Shown here: in pieces, positions 34,807 to 44,655 of the stretch
Numbering within the stretch: position 1 is the stretch's first letter
How the letters are laid out: each line of letters opens with the position of its first letter
Assembly: GCA_027452145.1 (NCBI GenBank)
Contig: DAIDHB010000280.1
Coordinates: forward strand, 47,888 to 111,887
Direction of reading: 5' to 3'
DNA from: Planctomycetales bacterium
Lineage (GTDB): Bacteria > Planctomycetota > Planctomycetia > Isosphaerales > Isosphaeraceae
DNA length: 64,000 nucleotides
Translations under genes and position numbers: made by a program
The notes under the pieces: model-generated
Told to the model about the DNA's origin: nothing
The model's database searches: none
The model's input: only the letters and a program-made list of their open reading frames with translations

Positions 34807-35594
34807 ATGAGCGGACGATCGGAATCGATGGCAGGCTGGATGGAGTGCCTGGCCCGCGACGGTTACGCGATCCTCCCGGAGGTGGTGAGCCCGACGGACC
34901 TCGCCGGACTGGTCGAGGCGACGGCGTCTTACTCCGAGGGGGAGCACGACGGCCGGCTCGATCGGCGGGGCGAGGTCTACGGAGGGCGCGACCTGCTCTG
35001 GCGCCTCCCGGAGGCCGCCGAGCTGGCACGTTCGCCCGAGCTGGTCGCGATCGCCGGGGCGGCAATCGGGCCGGGGGCGTTCGCGGTGCGTGGGCTGTTC
35101 TTCGACAAGACGCCGACGGTGAACTGGAACCTGCCGTGGCACCAGGATCTGACGATCGCCGTGCGCGAGCGCCGCGACGTGTCGGGCTTCGGCCCGTGGA
35201 CCCGCAAGGGGGGCATCCCACACGCCCACGCACCGGCCGAGCTGCTCGCGCGGATGGTCACGATCCGCCTGCACCTGGACCATTGCGGGCCCGACGGCGC
35301 CCCATGCGCGTCCTCCCAGGTTCACACCGATCGGGACGGCTCGACCCGGCCGAGGTCTCCGCCTGGACCTCGCGCTCCGGCGACCTGGCCGTCGACGCGA
35401 TCGTCCCGGCCGGCGGTGCGATTGTCATGCATCCTCTGCTGCTGCATGCCTCGGCCGCGCGGACCGGACCCGGCCGCCGCCGCGTGATCCACCTCGAATA
35501 CGCCGCCGAGAACCTGCCGGGCGGGCTCGAGTGGTACGTGGCGGAAGGTTTCACGCCTTCGACGCCGGCGGGTCCGGGCGAACCGGCGACGTGA
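34807..35594 (+). pseudogene. Phytanoyl-CoA dioxygenase family gene with frameshift
   Basis: The first part (34807 to about 35300) encodes MSGRSES...WHQD (His112, Asp114, the first two iron ligands) and MVTIRLHLDHCGPDGA. The expected continuation MRVLPGSHRSGRLDPAEVSA...[25 protein letters not shown] (distal His and Arg) occurs in the next frame up to the stop at 35594. One base is missing in the C run at 35300-35303 (GACGGCGCCCCATG); an extra C would restore the frame as GAPMRVLPGSH. Either a real inactivating mutation or a sequencing error in a homopolymer. An intact gene would encode a 262-residue Fe/2-oxoglutarate oxygenase. Confidence 0.75.
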
Positions 35595-35748
35595 GCCGCC
35601 GGATAATGCCTTCCGGTCGAAACACCCGGAGCCCCGTGGTGCGAACGCGGCGACTCGACCACAATGGTTGACTCGGATTTCCCCAAAGGCCGGCGGGATC
35701 GACGGTCCGCCGGCGCCCTTTCTGTCCTGTCAGGCTGGTGAATGGCTG

Positions 35749-37185
35749 ATGGATGCTCGCGACGTTTATGACAATCCCCTGATCGGCCGGTACGCCGGCC
35801 GTCGGATGGCGGAACTGTGGTCCCCGCGGCGGAAGTTCTCGACGTGGCGGCGGCTGTGGGTGGCACTCGCCGAGGCCGAGCGAACCCTCGGCCTGGCGAT
35901 TGGCGACGATCAGATCGCCGCGATGCGCGCCGTCGTTGACACGATCGACTTCGACTCCGCCGCCCAGTACGAGCGGCGCTTCCGCCACGACGTGATGGCG
36001 CACGTCCACGCGATGGGCGACGCGGCGCCGTCGGCCCGGCCGATCATCCACCTGGGCGCGACGAGCTGCTACGTCACCGACAACGCCGACCTGATCCTGA
36101 TCCGTTCGGCGCTCGAGATCATCCGCGACAAGCTGGTCGCGACGATCGACGCCCTGGCGAGATTCGCCGAGCGGCACAAGGGCCTGCCGTGCCTGGGCTA
36201 CACCCACTTCCAGCCGGCGCAGCTCGTCACGGTCGGCAAGCGCGCGACGCTCTGGTGCTACGAGCTGATCCTCGACCTCGGCGACGTCGAGCACCGGCTG
36301 GCGGAGCTGAAGTTCCTGGGCGTCAAGGGAACAACCGGCACCCAGGCCAGTTTCCTCGAGCTGTTCGGCGGCGATCACGAAAAGGTCGAGGCGCTCGATT
36401 GCATGGTCGCCGATGCGTTCGGATTCAACCAGACCTATCCGGTCTCGGGCCAGACCTACACGCGGAAGGTCGACACTCAGGTCACGACGGCACTCGCCGC
36501 GATCGGCGAGAGCGCCCACCGTTTCGGCATGGACCTCCGCCTGCTGGCCCACGAGCGCGAGCTGGAAGAGCCGTTCGAGTCGGAGCAGATTGGCTCGTCG
36601 GCGATGGCCTACAAGCGGAACCCGATGCGCGCCGAGCGGATGTGCTCGCTGGGTCGGTTCGTGATGGCGATGCCGGCGGCCGCCGCGCAGACCGCCGCGA
36701 CGCAGTGGCTCGAGCGGACACTGGACGACAGCGCGGTGCGTCGGCTCACCCTGCCGCAGTCGTTCCTCGCCGTCGACGCGATCCTGAACCTGTATCTCGA
36801 CGTGGTGCCGGGGATGGTCGTGCGCCCGTCGGTGATCGCGCGACACGTCGCCAACGAACTGCCGTTCATGGCCACCGAGAACCTCTTGATGGCGGCCGTG
36901 CAGGCCGGCGGCGACCGCCAGGACCTGCACGAGCGGATCCGCCAGCATGCGATGGCCGCCGCGTCGCGGATCAAGGAGGGCGCCGGGGACAACGACCTTC
37001 TGGCCCGGATCCAGGCCGATCCGGCATTCCCGCCGTTCGACGCCGACGCCGTGCTCGACTCGACCCGTTACATCGGCCGCTGCGAACGGCAGGTCGACGA
37101 GTTCATCGCCCGCGAGGTCGAGCCGATCCGGCGGCGTTATCCCGAACCCCCCGCGGAGGATCCCGATGACCGGGTGCGCGTCTGA
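35749..37185 (+). CDS. purB: Adenylosuccinate lyase
   Basis: 478 residues, cytoplasmic, fumarase/aspartase superfamily. Visible: N-terminal [62 protein letters not shown] (catalytic-region His and Thr/Ser), [18 protein letters not shown], and the family signature [15 protein letters not shown] at 282-296. It catalyses removal of fumarate from SAICAR and from adenylosuccinate in purine synthesis. Length matches the family. The last 20 bp overlap the start of the esterase gene, pointing to translational coupling. The preceding frameshifted oxygenase gene ends 154 bp upstream. Confidence 0.93.
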   Translation: MDARDVYDNPLIGRYAGRRMAELWSPRRKFSTWRRLWVALAEAERTLGLAIGDDQIAAMRAVVDTIDFDSAAQYERRFRHDVMAHVHAMGDAAPSARPIIHLGATSCYVTDNADLILIRSALEIIRDKLVATIDALARFAERHKGLPCLGYTHFQPAQLVTVGKRATLWCYELILDLGDVEHRLAELKFLGVKGTTGTQASFLELFGGDHEKVEALDCMVADAFGFNQTYPVSGQTYTRKVDTQVTTALAAIGESAHRFGMDLRLLAHERELEEPFESEQIGSSAMAYKRNPMRAERMCSLGRFVMAMPAAAAQTAATQWLERTLDDSAVRRLTLPQSFLAVDAILNLYLDVVPGMVVRPSVIARHVANELPFMATENLLMAAVQAGGDRQDLHERIRQHAMAAASRIKEGAGDNDLLARIQADPAFPPFDADAVLDSTRYIGRCERQVDEFIAREVEPIRRRYPEPPAEDPDDRVRV

Positions 37186-38827
37186 GGACTCGCGTTTGTG
37201 TCGCCGACTCGCGTGGCCCCGGCGGATCGCCGCGACCCTGTTCCTCCTCGCCGGGTATGGACTGCCCATGACGCTACTTGCCGACGAGCCCGCTCCGTCA
37301 CGCCCGGGTTCGCTGCGGTTCGACGTGAAGCTGGCCGACGGACTGACATCGGGCGGCACCGGCGCATCGCCCTGGCCCCGCGGCGGCCGTCTGATGGTCA
37401 TCCTCGCACCATCGGGAACGGACGAGCCGCGGCTATCACTCGGCCGCACCGGCATGGACGCCCCGCCCGTCCTCGGCCGCGACGTCGACGGCCTCGAGCC
37501 CGGCGCAGTCGCGACGCTCGACGGCCGATCGGCCATCTTCCCGATCGAGAGCCTCGGCCGACTGAGACCGGGCGAATACAGCATTCAGGCCGTCCTGCAT
37601 CGCAACCTCGACCTGAACCTCGCCAACGCGCCGGGCGACCTATATGGGCCGGTGCGCACAACGCGGATCGATCCGGCAGCCGGCGGCGTTGTCGAGCTGG
37701 AGCTCTCTCGCGCGCTCCCCGACGAGACGCTCCCGCCCGACACCGATCTGGTCAAGCACATCAAGATCCGTTCGAAGCTGCTGAGCGGCTTCCACGGCCG
37801 GCCGATCGACCTCCGCGCCGGAATCATCCTGCCCCGCGATTTCGCGCGCGAGCCGGAGCGGCGTTATCCGCTCCGCGTGCATATTGGCGGCTACGGCTCT
37901 CGTTACACCGACGTCGACGGCATGATGGCCGAGGGCTCGCGGTTCCGGAGGACCTGGCTGGCCGACGACACGCCGCGGATGATCCTGCTGCACCTCGATG
38001 GCGCCGGCCCGCTGGGCGATCCCTACCAGGTCGACTCGGCCAATCACGGGCCTTATGGCTCGGCGATCACCCGCGAGCTGATCCCGCACGTCGAGCGGGT
38101 CTTTCGCGGGATCGGCACGGGCAAGTCGCGCGTGCTCGACGGCGGCTCGACCGGCGGCTGGGTCTCGCTGGCGCTCCAGGTCTTTTACCCTGACTTCTTC
38201 AACGGCACCTGGTCGTTCTGCCCCGACGGCGTCGACTTCCGCTCGTTCGAGCTGGTGAATATCTACGAGGACGAGAACGCGTATGTGAACAAGCACGGGT
38301 TCGAGCGTCCCTCGGCGCGGGACGTCTCGGGCGACGTGCGGTTCACGATGCGGCACGAGTGCCAGATGGAAAACGTGATGGGCCGGGGCAATTCGTATGC
38401 GTTCTCGGGCGGCCAGTGGGGTGCCTGGAATGCCACCTACGGCGCCCGCGGCGCCGACGGCCGGCCGGTGCCGCTCTGGGACCCGGCAACCGGCCGGATC
38501 GACCGCTCGGCGGCCGATCACTGGAAGGCGTACGACCTGCGGCGGATCCTCGAGGAGCGCTGGGCTGAGCTGGGCCCGAAGCTCGAGGGCAAGATCCACA
38601 TCTGGGTCGGCGAGGCCGACGACTACTTCCTGAACAATGCCGTGCACCAGCTCGACGCGTTCCTGTCGCGCGCCCGGCCGGCCTACGGCGGCTCGATCAC
38701 CTATGGGCCGGGCCAGGGTCATTGCTGGCTCGGGCTCTCCGAGCGCGCGATGATGAGGCAGATGGCCCGCCGCGTGGCGGGCGCCGAGGCGAAGGCTCCG
38801 GCACACGCGGCCGGCGCGGGAGACTGA
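37166..38827 (+). CDS. Secreted esterase (alpha/beta-hydrolase, enterochelin-esterase type)
   Basis: 553 residues. Start at 37166 with GCGGAGGA about 7 bases upstream; the coding frame overlaps the purB end. The N-terminus has a signal peptide ([21 protein letters not shown]). Residues about 30-190 are a beta-rich N-domain; residues about 195 on are the alpha/beta-hydrolase, with nucleophile Ser328 in DGGSTGGW, the acid in the later WVGEADDYF segment and His in GQGHCWLG. Similar enzymes act as carbohydrate or siderophore esterases; the substrate is unknown. The next gene begins 6 bp after its stop and encodes another carbohydrate esterase. Confidence 0.85.
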   Translation: MTGCASEDSRLCRRLAWPRRIAATLFLLAGYGLPMTLLADEPAPSRPGSLRFDVKLADGLTSGGTGASPWPRGGRLMVILAPSGTDEPRLSLGRTGMDAPPVLGRDVDGLEPGAVATLDGRSAIFPIESLGRLRPGEYSIQAVLHRNLDLNLANAPGDLYGPVRTTRIDPAAGGVVELELSRALPDETLPPDTDLVKHIKIRSKLLSGFHGRPIDLRAGIILPRDFAREPERRYPLRVHIGGYGSRYTDVDGMMAEGSRFRRTWLADDTPRMILLHLDGAGPLGDPYQVDSANHGPYGSAITRELIPHVERVFRGIGTGKSRVLDGGSTGGWVSLALQVFYPDFFNGTWSFCPDGVDFRSFELVNIYEDENAYVNKHGFERPSARDVSGDVRFTMRHECQMENVMGRGNSYAFSGGQWGAWNATYGARGADGRPVPLWDPATGRIDRSAADHWKAYDLRRILEERWAELGPKLEGKIHIWVGEADDYFLNNAVHQLDAFLSRARPAYGGSITYGPGQGHCWLGLSERAMMRQMARRVAGAEAKAPAHAAGAGD

Positions 38828-38833
38828 CCGGGC

Positions 38834-40171
38834 ATGAACGCGAGACTCCGTCCCTGTCGTGCGGCCGTGGTGCTGGTCCTGAGTATCGGATTCTGGGGCT
38901 CGTCGGCCGAGGCGCAGCCAGCGGCCAACTACGACGAGTCGAAGGTCGGCCAGTTCGCGGCGATCGACCCGCTGACGACCGCCGATGGCAAGAAGGTCAC
39001 GACGCCGGACCTGTGGGTCAAGGTCCGCCGGCCCGAACTCCTGCGGCTGTTCGAGACCGAGATGTACGGCCGGGTGCCGGACCGTCCCGCGTCTATCCGG
39101 CCGATGGTCCGACTGCGGTCCGAGGACCGCAACGCCCTCGGCGGCAAGGCGATCCGCCGCGAGGTGACGATCGCGTTCACCGAGAAGCTCGACGGGCCGC
39201 GGATGGACCTTCTGATCTACCTGCCCAAGGACGCGTCGGCGTCGCGGCCGGTGCCCGCCTTTCTGGCCCTGAATTTCCAGGGAAATCACACCGTCAGCAG
39301 CGACCCGGGCATCCCGCTTTCCCGGCGGTGGACGCGTCGCGAGCGTGGCGGCAAGGCCGTGCCCGAGGAGCATGTCGCCCCCGAATCCTCGCGAGGGGCC
39401 GCATCATCGCGCTGGCCCGTCGAGCGGATCATCGAGCGCGGCTATGCCCTGGCCACGGCCTGCTACGAGGACATCGACCCGGATTATGACGACGGCTTCA
39501 AGAACGGCGTCCATCCGCTGTTCTACCGCGAGGGCCAGACGCGCCCCGGGCCTGACGAGTGGGGCTCGATCGCCGCCTGGGCCTGGGGCCTGAGCCGGGC
39601 GCTCGACTTCCTCGAGACGATGCCCGAGATCGACGGCAAGAAGGTCATCGTGATGGGCCACTCGCGGCTGGGCAAGACGGCGCTCTGGGCCGGGGCGACT
39701 GACCCTCGGTTCGCCATCGTCATCTCGAACAACTCGGGATGCGGCGGTGCCGCGCTGTCGCGGCGGATCTACGGCGAGACTGTCGGCATCATGAACCGCG
39801 CGTTCCCGCACTGGCTGTGCGCCAACCACCAGAAATACACCGACCACGAGGAACTCTTGCCGTTCGACCAGCACGAGCTGATTGCCTTGATCGCGCCCCG
39901 GCCGGTCCTGGTCTGTTCGGCCGAGGGCGATCGCTGGGCCGACCCGAAGGGCGAGTTCCTGGGCGCGCAGGGCGCCGACCCGGTCTACCGCCTGCTCGGC
40001 ACCGACGGCCTGGCGATCACGGAGATGCCCCGCCCGGCGAAAAACAGCCTGATCAAGAGCACGATCGGCTATCGCATCCGCCCCGGCGGCCACGACGTCA
40101 CGGCCGACGACTGGGAAGCCTACATGGATTTCGCCGACCATCACCTGCGGCGGAAGCCCGCCGGCAAGTAA
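38834..40171 (+). CDS. CE15-like glucuronoyl/carbohydrate esterase
   Basis: 445 residues. Signal peptide AVVLVLSIGFWGSSAEA. The alpha/beta-hydrolase core is recognisable from VPAFLALNFQGNHTVSSDPG, WAWGLSRALDFLETMPEIDGKKV, nucleophile Ser277 in MGHSRLGKTALWAGA, NNSGCGGAALSRRIYGETV, and the distal His in RPGGHDVTADDW. This is the pattern of CE15 glucuronoyl esterases and related plant-polymer esterases, which cleave ester links between lignin and hemicellulose glucuronic acid. It follows the previous esterase gene by 6 bp, so it is probably cotranscribed with purB and that gene. Confidence 0.85.
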   Translation: MNARLRPCRAAVVLVLSIGFWGSSAEAQPAANYDESKVGQFAAIDPLTTADGKKVTTPDLWVKVRRPELLRLFETEMYGRVPDRPASIRPMVRLRSEDRNALGGKAIRREVTIAFTEKLDGPRMDLLIYLPKDASASRPVPAFLALNFQGNHTVSSDPGIPLSRRWTRRERGGKAVPEEHVAPESSRGAASSRWPVERIIERGYALATACYEDIDPDYDDGFKNGVHPLFYREGQTRPGPDEWGSIAAWAWGLSRALDFLETMPEIDGKKVIVMGHSRLGKTALWAGATDPRFAIVISNNSGCGGAALSRRIYGETVGIMNRAFPHWLCANHQKYTDHEELLPFDQHELIALIAPRPVLVCSAEGDRWADPKGEFLGAQGADPVYRLLGTDGLAITEMPRPAKNSLIKSTIGYRIRPGGHDVTADDWEAYMDFADHHLRRKPAGK

Positions 40172-40196
40172 TCCGGGGAGCATACGGCTCCGCCGC

Positions 40197-40904
40197 TCAC
40201 TTCCGCCGGCGGAGCCGTCGCGCCCATTGCGTTAAGCGGCGCACCCAGGCCTGCCCGTCGGACGCCTCGTCGTCGAGTATCCAGCGGCGAATCTGCTCGG
40301 CGGTGACAGGCAGAAACCGGCTGCGTTTGACCGCCAGGTAGGTTCCATCCGGCTGAAGCTGCTCAATCCGAACGTAAGTGCCGTCGAACCGCCAGATCTC
40401 GAACGCCTTCAGCGCCGCGTAGATTGACGGTCGGTCAATCTGGGGCCGCGATGAGTCGATCTCGATCGTTAGGTCGGGGGCCGATGGATAGTCGGCCGGA
40501 TTCATTGACTTGCGACGAAACCCCTTTCTCGCCATCGTAATCTTCGCCGGCTCAAAGTAATAAGAGAGATCCGCCTGAAGGCCGCGGTCGGTCCTTTTGG
40601 TCTTCCAGGTCTTTTCGCCGACGGCGACCTGGTCGATCTCGAATTCGATGCTGATCACGTCCACGAACCTGCCGAGAAGGCCCTTGAGTATCTCGTGCAG
40701 GTCGCTGGTCGTCATCAGCTCGATGTCCTCGCCGTCGCAAGCCAGGCGGACATGTTGTCCGGGTCCGATCGCCTCGTCGAGCAGGGCGTAAACGTCCTTG
40801 CCGACCCCGCGGAGGACGATCCGCTGATTGCCGAAATCGGCGATCGTCGGAGCCGGTGGCCGGGTCTCGCCTTTTGGACGTGGCGTGCTGGCAATGCGGG
40901 TCAT
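40197..40904 (-). CDS. Uma2-family putative restriction-endonuclease-like protein
   Basis: 235 residues; start at 40904 (an outer ATG at 40979 adds non-conserved residues). The Uma2 pattern is visible: GVGKDVYALLDEAIGP, LACDGEDIELMTTSDLHEILKGLLGRFVDVISIE, then the core SAPDLTIEIDSSRPQIDRPSIY with PD...EID residues typical of PD-(D/E)xK nuclease folds, and FEIWRFDGTYVRIEQLQPDG. Uma2 genes are common in Planctomycetes and cyanobacteria and are of unknown cellular role. It ends 25 bp from the convergent esterase stop. Confidence 0.85.
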   Translation of the reverse strand: MTRIASTPRPKGETRPPAPTIADFGNQRIVLRGVGKDVYALLDEAIGPGQHVRLACDGEDIELMTTSDLHEILKGLLGRFVDVISIEFEIDQVAVGEKTWKTKRTDRGLQADLSYYFEPAKITMARKGFRRKSMNPADYPSAPDLTIEIDSSRPQIDRPSIYAALKAFEIWRFDGTYVRIEQLQPDGTYLAVKRSRFLPVTAEQIRRWILDDEASDGQAWVRRLTQWARRLRRRK

Positions 40905-41541
40905 TGCGCTTGTTGCCTCCGGACGAACTGGACCGGCCAGGCGCGGCGAGGTCGACAGGGTCGACACGCATTGGCGCAAATCACCCCGAAGGTGTCAACT
41001 CGAACGGCCATGGGTCGTACGAGCGAAGGCCGATTCGAGGCCATCAGGGCCGGGAGTCCCTCCACTCGGTTTGAGGGCACTGCGGAAGGGCAACTCACGG
41101 AGAGGACAGGAGCTGCCGATCCCGTCCGGTCCGGCCTTCAGGAGGCATCGGCTCTGTCCGTCGATCCGGTTCTCCGCGGTCGGTCAGTGTCGGCGATTCT
41201 CGGATTCCGATCCGGAACCGACCGTGGGGCCGTGGGCCACGAGTCGGAGGACGGACGTCGCCGCCGGACGCAAGGCCGGAGCGGGACCGGCGGAACTGGC
41301 CGCGTCCTTGCTTCGGGGCCCCGTCCCTGTTTTGGGAACCGGGACGCTACCAGAGGCCAGGGCGAACGTGGACATGGGCCCATGTCCGGCCATTTCCGGG
41401 GCCGGTGACGGGTGCCGCCTCGGTGGGTATGATCGTTCGAGGCTGATAGCGGTCTCCGCCTTCTGCTGCACCCGGGCGGTCGAGACCGACGGGGCATCGT
41501 CTCACCGCGCGTCGGGCAGTGTCGTTGAAGGAGGGTCGATC
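40905..41541. other. 637-bp divergent intergenic region
   Basis: No gene supported; the in-frame extension of the ArsA gene upstream of 41542 is not convincing. No ArsR-type operator could be recognised by eye. Confidence 0.5.
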
Positions 41542-43317
41542 ATGGTCATCCCCACTCCCGTCACGCGAAACCTGTTCTTCACCGGCAAGGGTGGGGTCGG
41601 CAAGACGTCGCTCGCGTGTGCGGTCGCGGTCGACCTGGCCGACCGCGGCGAGCGAGTGCTGCTCGTCAGCACCGATCCCGCGTCGAACCTCGGGCAGGTC
41701 TTCGGAATGGAGGTGGGCGAGAACGAGCCGACTCCCGTCCCGGGCGTGCCCAGACTCTTCGCCCTCGACATCAACCCCGAGGCCGCGGCGCAGGCGTATC
41801 GCGATCGCATCGTCGGGCCGATGCGCAGCGTCGTGGCGACTGAGGCCGTCAGGGCGATGGAAGAGCAGCTCTCCGGCGCCTGCACGACCGAGGTCGCCGC
41901 GTTCGACGAGTTCACGGGGCTGCTGACCGGCGACGAGTCGACCGCCGGGTTCGATCACGTCATCTTCGACACGGCCCCGACGGGCCACACGCTCCGCCTG
42001 TTGCAACTGCCCTCCGCGTGGTCCGGCTTCCTGGAGAACAATCCGGCGGGCGCGTCGTGCCTGGGTCCGCTGGCCGGCCTGGAGAAGCAGCGGCAGCGCT
42101 ATGCCCAGGCCGTGAGCGAGCTCGGAAACGCCGAGCAGACCACGGTCGCCCTGGTCAGCCGCCCGCAGCCGAGTGCCCTCGCGGAGGCGGCGCGGACCAG
42201 CGGCGAGCTCGCCGCGCTGGGGATCACGAATCAGCGGCTGATCGTCAACGGCATCATGCCCGAGACGGGGAGCGATGATCCGCTGGCCAGGGCCTGGATC
42301 GCGCGTGAGCGCGAGGCCATGTCCCACGTGCCGGAAGCGCTCGCGGGGCTCCCGACCACTCGCGTCGCGCTCCAGCCCCGGAACCTGGTCGGGCTCGAGC
42401 CCCTGCGCGCGCTGCTCCATCCGACGCCTTCGGCGGCAACGGCGCCCTCGCGGCGTGAGGAGGCGGCGCCGTCCCCGTTGCCGCCTCTGGCCGGCCTGAT
42501 TGACGAGATCGAGGCCGAAGGCCACGGGCTGGTGATGGTGCTCGGCAAGGGCGGGGTCGGGAAGACCACTGTCGCCGCGGCGATCGCCGTGGAACTGGCC
42601 GCGCGCGGCCACGCGGTGCATCTCACGACGACCGACCCCGCGGCCCACCTGGCGATGACTGTCGAGTCGAACCTGCCCGGGCTCCAGGTCAGCCGCATCG
42701 ATCCCCGCGTCGAAGTCGAGCGCTACCGCCGGCAGGTCCTCGAGACCAGAGGGAAGAATCTCGACGACGCCGGCCGGGCTCTCCTCGAGGAAGACTTGCG
42801 GTCGCCGTGCACCGAGGAGGTCGCGGTCTTCCAGGCGTTCCACCGCGTCATCCTTGAGTCGAAAGGGAAGTTCGTGGTCGTCGACACGGCCCCGACGGGC
42901 CACACGCTGCTCCTGCTCGATACGATGGGCTCGTTCCACCGGGAACTGTTCCGGCAACTGCCGCCCGGGACGAGCGCCGTCACCCCCATGATGCGCCTGC
43001 AAGACCCGAAGCAGACGAAGATGCTGATCGTTACCCTCCCGGAGACGACCCCTGTGCTCGAGGCCGAGGGATTGCAGCAAGACCTTCGGCGGGCCGGCAT
43101 CGAGCCCTGGGGATGGGTCATCAACTCGTCGCTCGCCGCCGCGAGGCCCTACGATCCGCTCCTGGCGGCGCGCGCCTCGGAGGAGAGCCCGCACATCGAA
43201 CGGGTACGGCGTTCCGTCGGCCGGGTGGCGATCATCCCCTGGTTGACGCAAGAGCCCGTCGGCCTCGACCGGCTGCGGGCGCTGGCGGCCGTCCCAGCGC
43301 CGGCCGACGGCGATTGA
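41542..43317 (+). CDS. arsA: ArsA-type arsenite-transport ATPase, two-domain
   Basis: 591 residues. Strong Shine-Dalgarno (AAGGAGGG) about 11 bases upstream. Two homologous halves each carry a P-loop (GKGGVGKTS near 16 and GKGGVGKTT near 335), a DTAP switch region (FDTAPTGHT and VDTAPTGHT), and other ArsA motifs. Cys114 (GACTTEVAAF), Cys173 (SCLGPLAG) and Cys423 (SPCTEEVAVF) correspond in order and spacing to the three metalloid-binding Cys of the classical E. coli plasmid ArsA (113, 172, 422). It hydrolyses ATP when arsenite or antimonite binds and normally drives ArsB. No arsB, arsD or arsR lies in the window; a GET3-like role in membrane-protein handling is possible. Confidence 0.88.
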   Translation: MVIPTPVTRNLFFTGKGGVGKTSLACAVAVDLADRGERVLLVSTDPASNLGQVFGMEVGENEPTPVPGVPRLFALDINPEAAAQAYRDRIVGPMRSVVATEAVRAMEEQLSGACTTEVAAFDEFTGLLTGDESTAGFDHVIFDTAPTGHTLRLLQLPSAWSGFLENNPAGASCLGPLAGLEKQRQRYAQAVSELGNAEQTTVALVSRPQPSALAEAARTSGELAALGITNQRLIVNGIMPETGSDDPLARAWIAREREAMSHVPEALAGLPTTRVALQPRNLVGLEPLRALLHPTPSAATAPSRREEAAPSPLPPLAGLIDEIEAEGHGLVMVLGKGGVGKTTVAAAIAVELAARGHAVHLTTTDPAAHLAMTVESNLPGLQVSRIDPRVEVERYRRQVLETRGKNLDDAGRALLEEDLRSPCTEEVAVFQAFHRVILESKGKFVVVDTAPTGHTLLLLDTMGSFHRELFRQLPPGTSAVTPMMRLQDPKQTKMLIVTLPETTPVLEAEGLQQDLRRAGIEPWGWVINSSLAAARPYDPLLAARASEESPHIERVRRSVGRVAIIPWLTQEPVGLDRLRALAAVPAPADGD

Positions 43318-43394
43318 GCCAGTCGGGCTGCCGCGCGCGGCGCGCCAGAAGCCCGGCTGGGGCTGGAACGGCTCTGGTGCCTCCAACGACTGGG

Positions 43395-43555
43395 CATCCG
43401 GAAGGGGGTCGGGTCCTCCGGAAAGGGGCCGCCTCCGGAAAGGGGGCGGGACCCGAAAACAAAGGCTCCAGACCCTTTCCTCTCCCGCCAGACCCTTTCC
43501 TCTCCCAGACCCCATTCCGCTCCTCCAGGCCCCTTTTCTTCTCCCCCCTCTCTGC
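43395..43555. repeat. Purine-run and pyrimidine-run repeats
   Basis: Three related CCGGAAAGGGG-type units occur around 43395-43452, then three CCAGACCCTTTCCTCTCCC-type units occur around 43470-43550. The two halves are strand-asymmetric (purine-rich, then pyrimidine-rich) and could pair or form triplex DNA. Exact unit borders are uncertain. Confidence 0.5.
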
Positions 43556-43621
43556 GGGGACGTAACGTCTGAATTGGGATGTTGCACCGGCCTACTGGGC
43601 AGACATGCTCGTTACGTCCCC
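43556..43621 (+). repeat. Perfect 12-bp inverted repeat with trailing T-run
   Basis: GGGGACGTAACG (43556-43567) pairs perfectly with CGTTACGTCCCC (43610-43621). A CTTTTT run begins at 43621, giving an intrinsic-terminator-like look for plus-strand transcripts. It could end ArsA transcription, 293 bp past its stop. Confidence 0.5.
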
Positions 43622-43770
43622 TTTTTCCGCGCCGCCATGATTCCTTTCCGCGGTGCGAACGGGACACAGCGGCTCCGGGCGCGATTGGTCGCTGAGAGGA
43701 TCGGATGATCGGATTTCGATCTCGAACCACACCGGCTGGAGAACCGCGGACGGCGGCCTGAACGGCGGAC

Positions 43771-44391
43771 CTAGCCGCGTCCCTGTTCCGGGTGCTGGCC
43801 CTGTTCCGGGTTCCCGTTGGACAATCCGTGTCCGGAGATCCAATCGGGCACGACGGACATCGACCCGAGGAGTTCCTCGTCGGTAACGAGGCCCCCGACG
43901 ATCTCTCGGAGCACAACGATGATCGCCTGTTCCAGCAATCCCTCCCATACCTCGGCTGCCTCTCGCAACCGCACCACGAATTGGTCGTATTCGGGGAATT
44001 GTTGCGGACCGACAGTCAGCGCGCGTTGCAATCGGCTGCCGTCGGGTAGGGCGTACCCATAAACCTCGAACCGATCGCCGTAAGCGATGAGCAGCGGCGA
44101 TCCACCGGGCGGCGTGAGCCATCGGAAAAACAGGTCGCCCATCGACCACAGGTCGGACCACTCAACGAAGTGAACCACCGGCAGGAAGCAACCGCGCACG
44201 CGCAACTGACCGGCGAAATCGTCGACCTCAACTCGAATGGACGAAGGCCACTGTTCACTCGACCATTCGTCGGCCCCGACGGCTTCCCGCGCAGCCGCCC
44301 ACCGCCGCAGCCGTCCTCCGAGGACATCGGCCGCAACTCCGCCGACCTTCGCGATGGTGATCCGCTGGCTTGCCAACGGCTGCTGCCTCAC
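43771..44391 (-). CDS. Hypothetical protein, last gene of the small-DUF cluster
   Basis: 206 residues, GTG start at 44391, 17 bp after the DUF4926 stop. The sequence looks like a genuine folded protein (SIRVEVDDFAGQLRVRGCF; VHFVEWSDLWSMGDLFFRWL; LLIAYGDRFEVYGYALPDGS) with helical C-terminal half (VWEGLLEQAIIVVLREIVGG) and a Gln/Pro/Gly-rich tail (NGNPEQGQHPEQGRG). No signal peptide, no recognised family. Sharing an operon with four small genes of putative toxin-antitoxin-like families makes it of interest. Confidence 0.65.
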   Translation of the reverse strand: MRQQPLASQRITIAKVGGVAADVLGGRLRRWAAAREAVGADEWSSEQWPSSIRVEVDDFAGQLRVRGCFLPVVHFVEWSDLWSMGDLFFRWLTPPGGSPLLIAYGDRFEVYGYALPDGSRLQRALTVGPQQFPEYDQFVVRLREAAEVWEGLLEQAIIVVLREIVGGLVTDEELLGSMSVVPDWISGHGLSNGNPEQGQHPEQGRG

Positions 44392-44408
44392 GTCGGTTGA
44401 ACGATCCC

Positions 44409-44648
44409 TCAGGCAGCCTCCACATGCAGTCGGAGCGCTTGCCCGCGGGTGTGGAGAGCCATGATCTGGTTCGCCCTGAGAGTGTGCAACCCGTAGGTCT
44501 GGCCGTCGTTGTCGCAGAGCTCGACCTCGAACGCCTCCCCGTCACCCAGGATCTCGACCACCGCCCCGACTTCCCCGGCAGTCAGGCCCGGTGCCGGTAG
44601 ATCCTCCGTTACCGCAACTGCGTCCAGCATGTTGATATGCGTCGCCAT
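44409..44648 (-). CDS. DUF4926 domain protein
   Basis: 79 residues. The DUF4926 pattern is clear: MLDAVAVTEDLPAPGLTAGEVGAVVEILG, AFEVELCDNDGQTYGLHTL and ANQIMALH. The Shine-Dalgarno (GAGGTGAGG) lies across the end of the DUF6883-like gene, whose stop is only 7 bp before this start. DUF4926 genes are often found next to DUF6883 genes, and the pair has been considered toxin-antitoxin-like; that role is not proven here. Confidence 0.8.
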   Translation of the reverse strand: MATHINMLDAVAVTEDLPAPGLTAGEVGAVVEILGDGEAFEVELCDNDGQTYGLHTLRANQIMALHTRGQALRLHVEAA

Positions 44649-44655
44649 GTGTGCC

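Larger units (their letters stand above)
43318..43770. other. 453-bp gap with purine/pyrimidine tracts
   Basis: Between ArsA and the microcluster. It holds strand-biased purine and pyrimidine tracts and an inverted repeat (see separate entries). No gene seen. Confidence 0.6.

Noticed and set aside
36947..37165. Longer start for the esterase inside purB
   Set aside because: The extension is a shadow of purB; a Shine-Dalgarno and signal peptide fit the 37166 start.
35551..37584. Minus-strand open frame of 677 residues opposite purB
   Set aside because: purB motifs are unambiguous on the plus strand.
40828..41541. N-terminal extension of the ArsA frame
   Set aside because: Upstream residues lack protein-like order, and a strong ribosome site precedes 41542.
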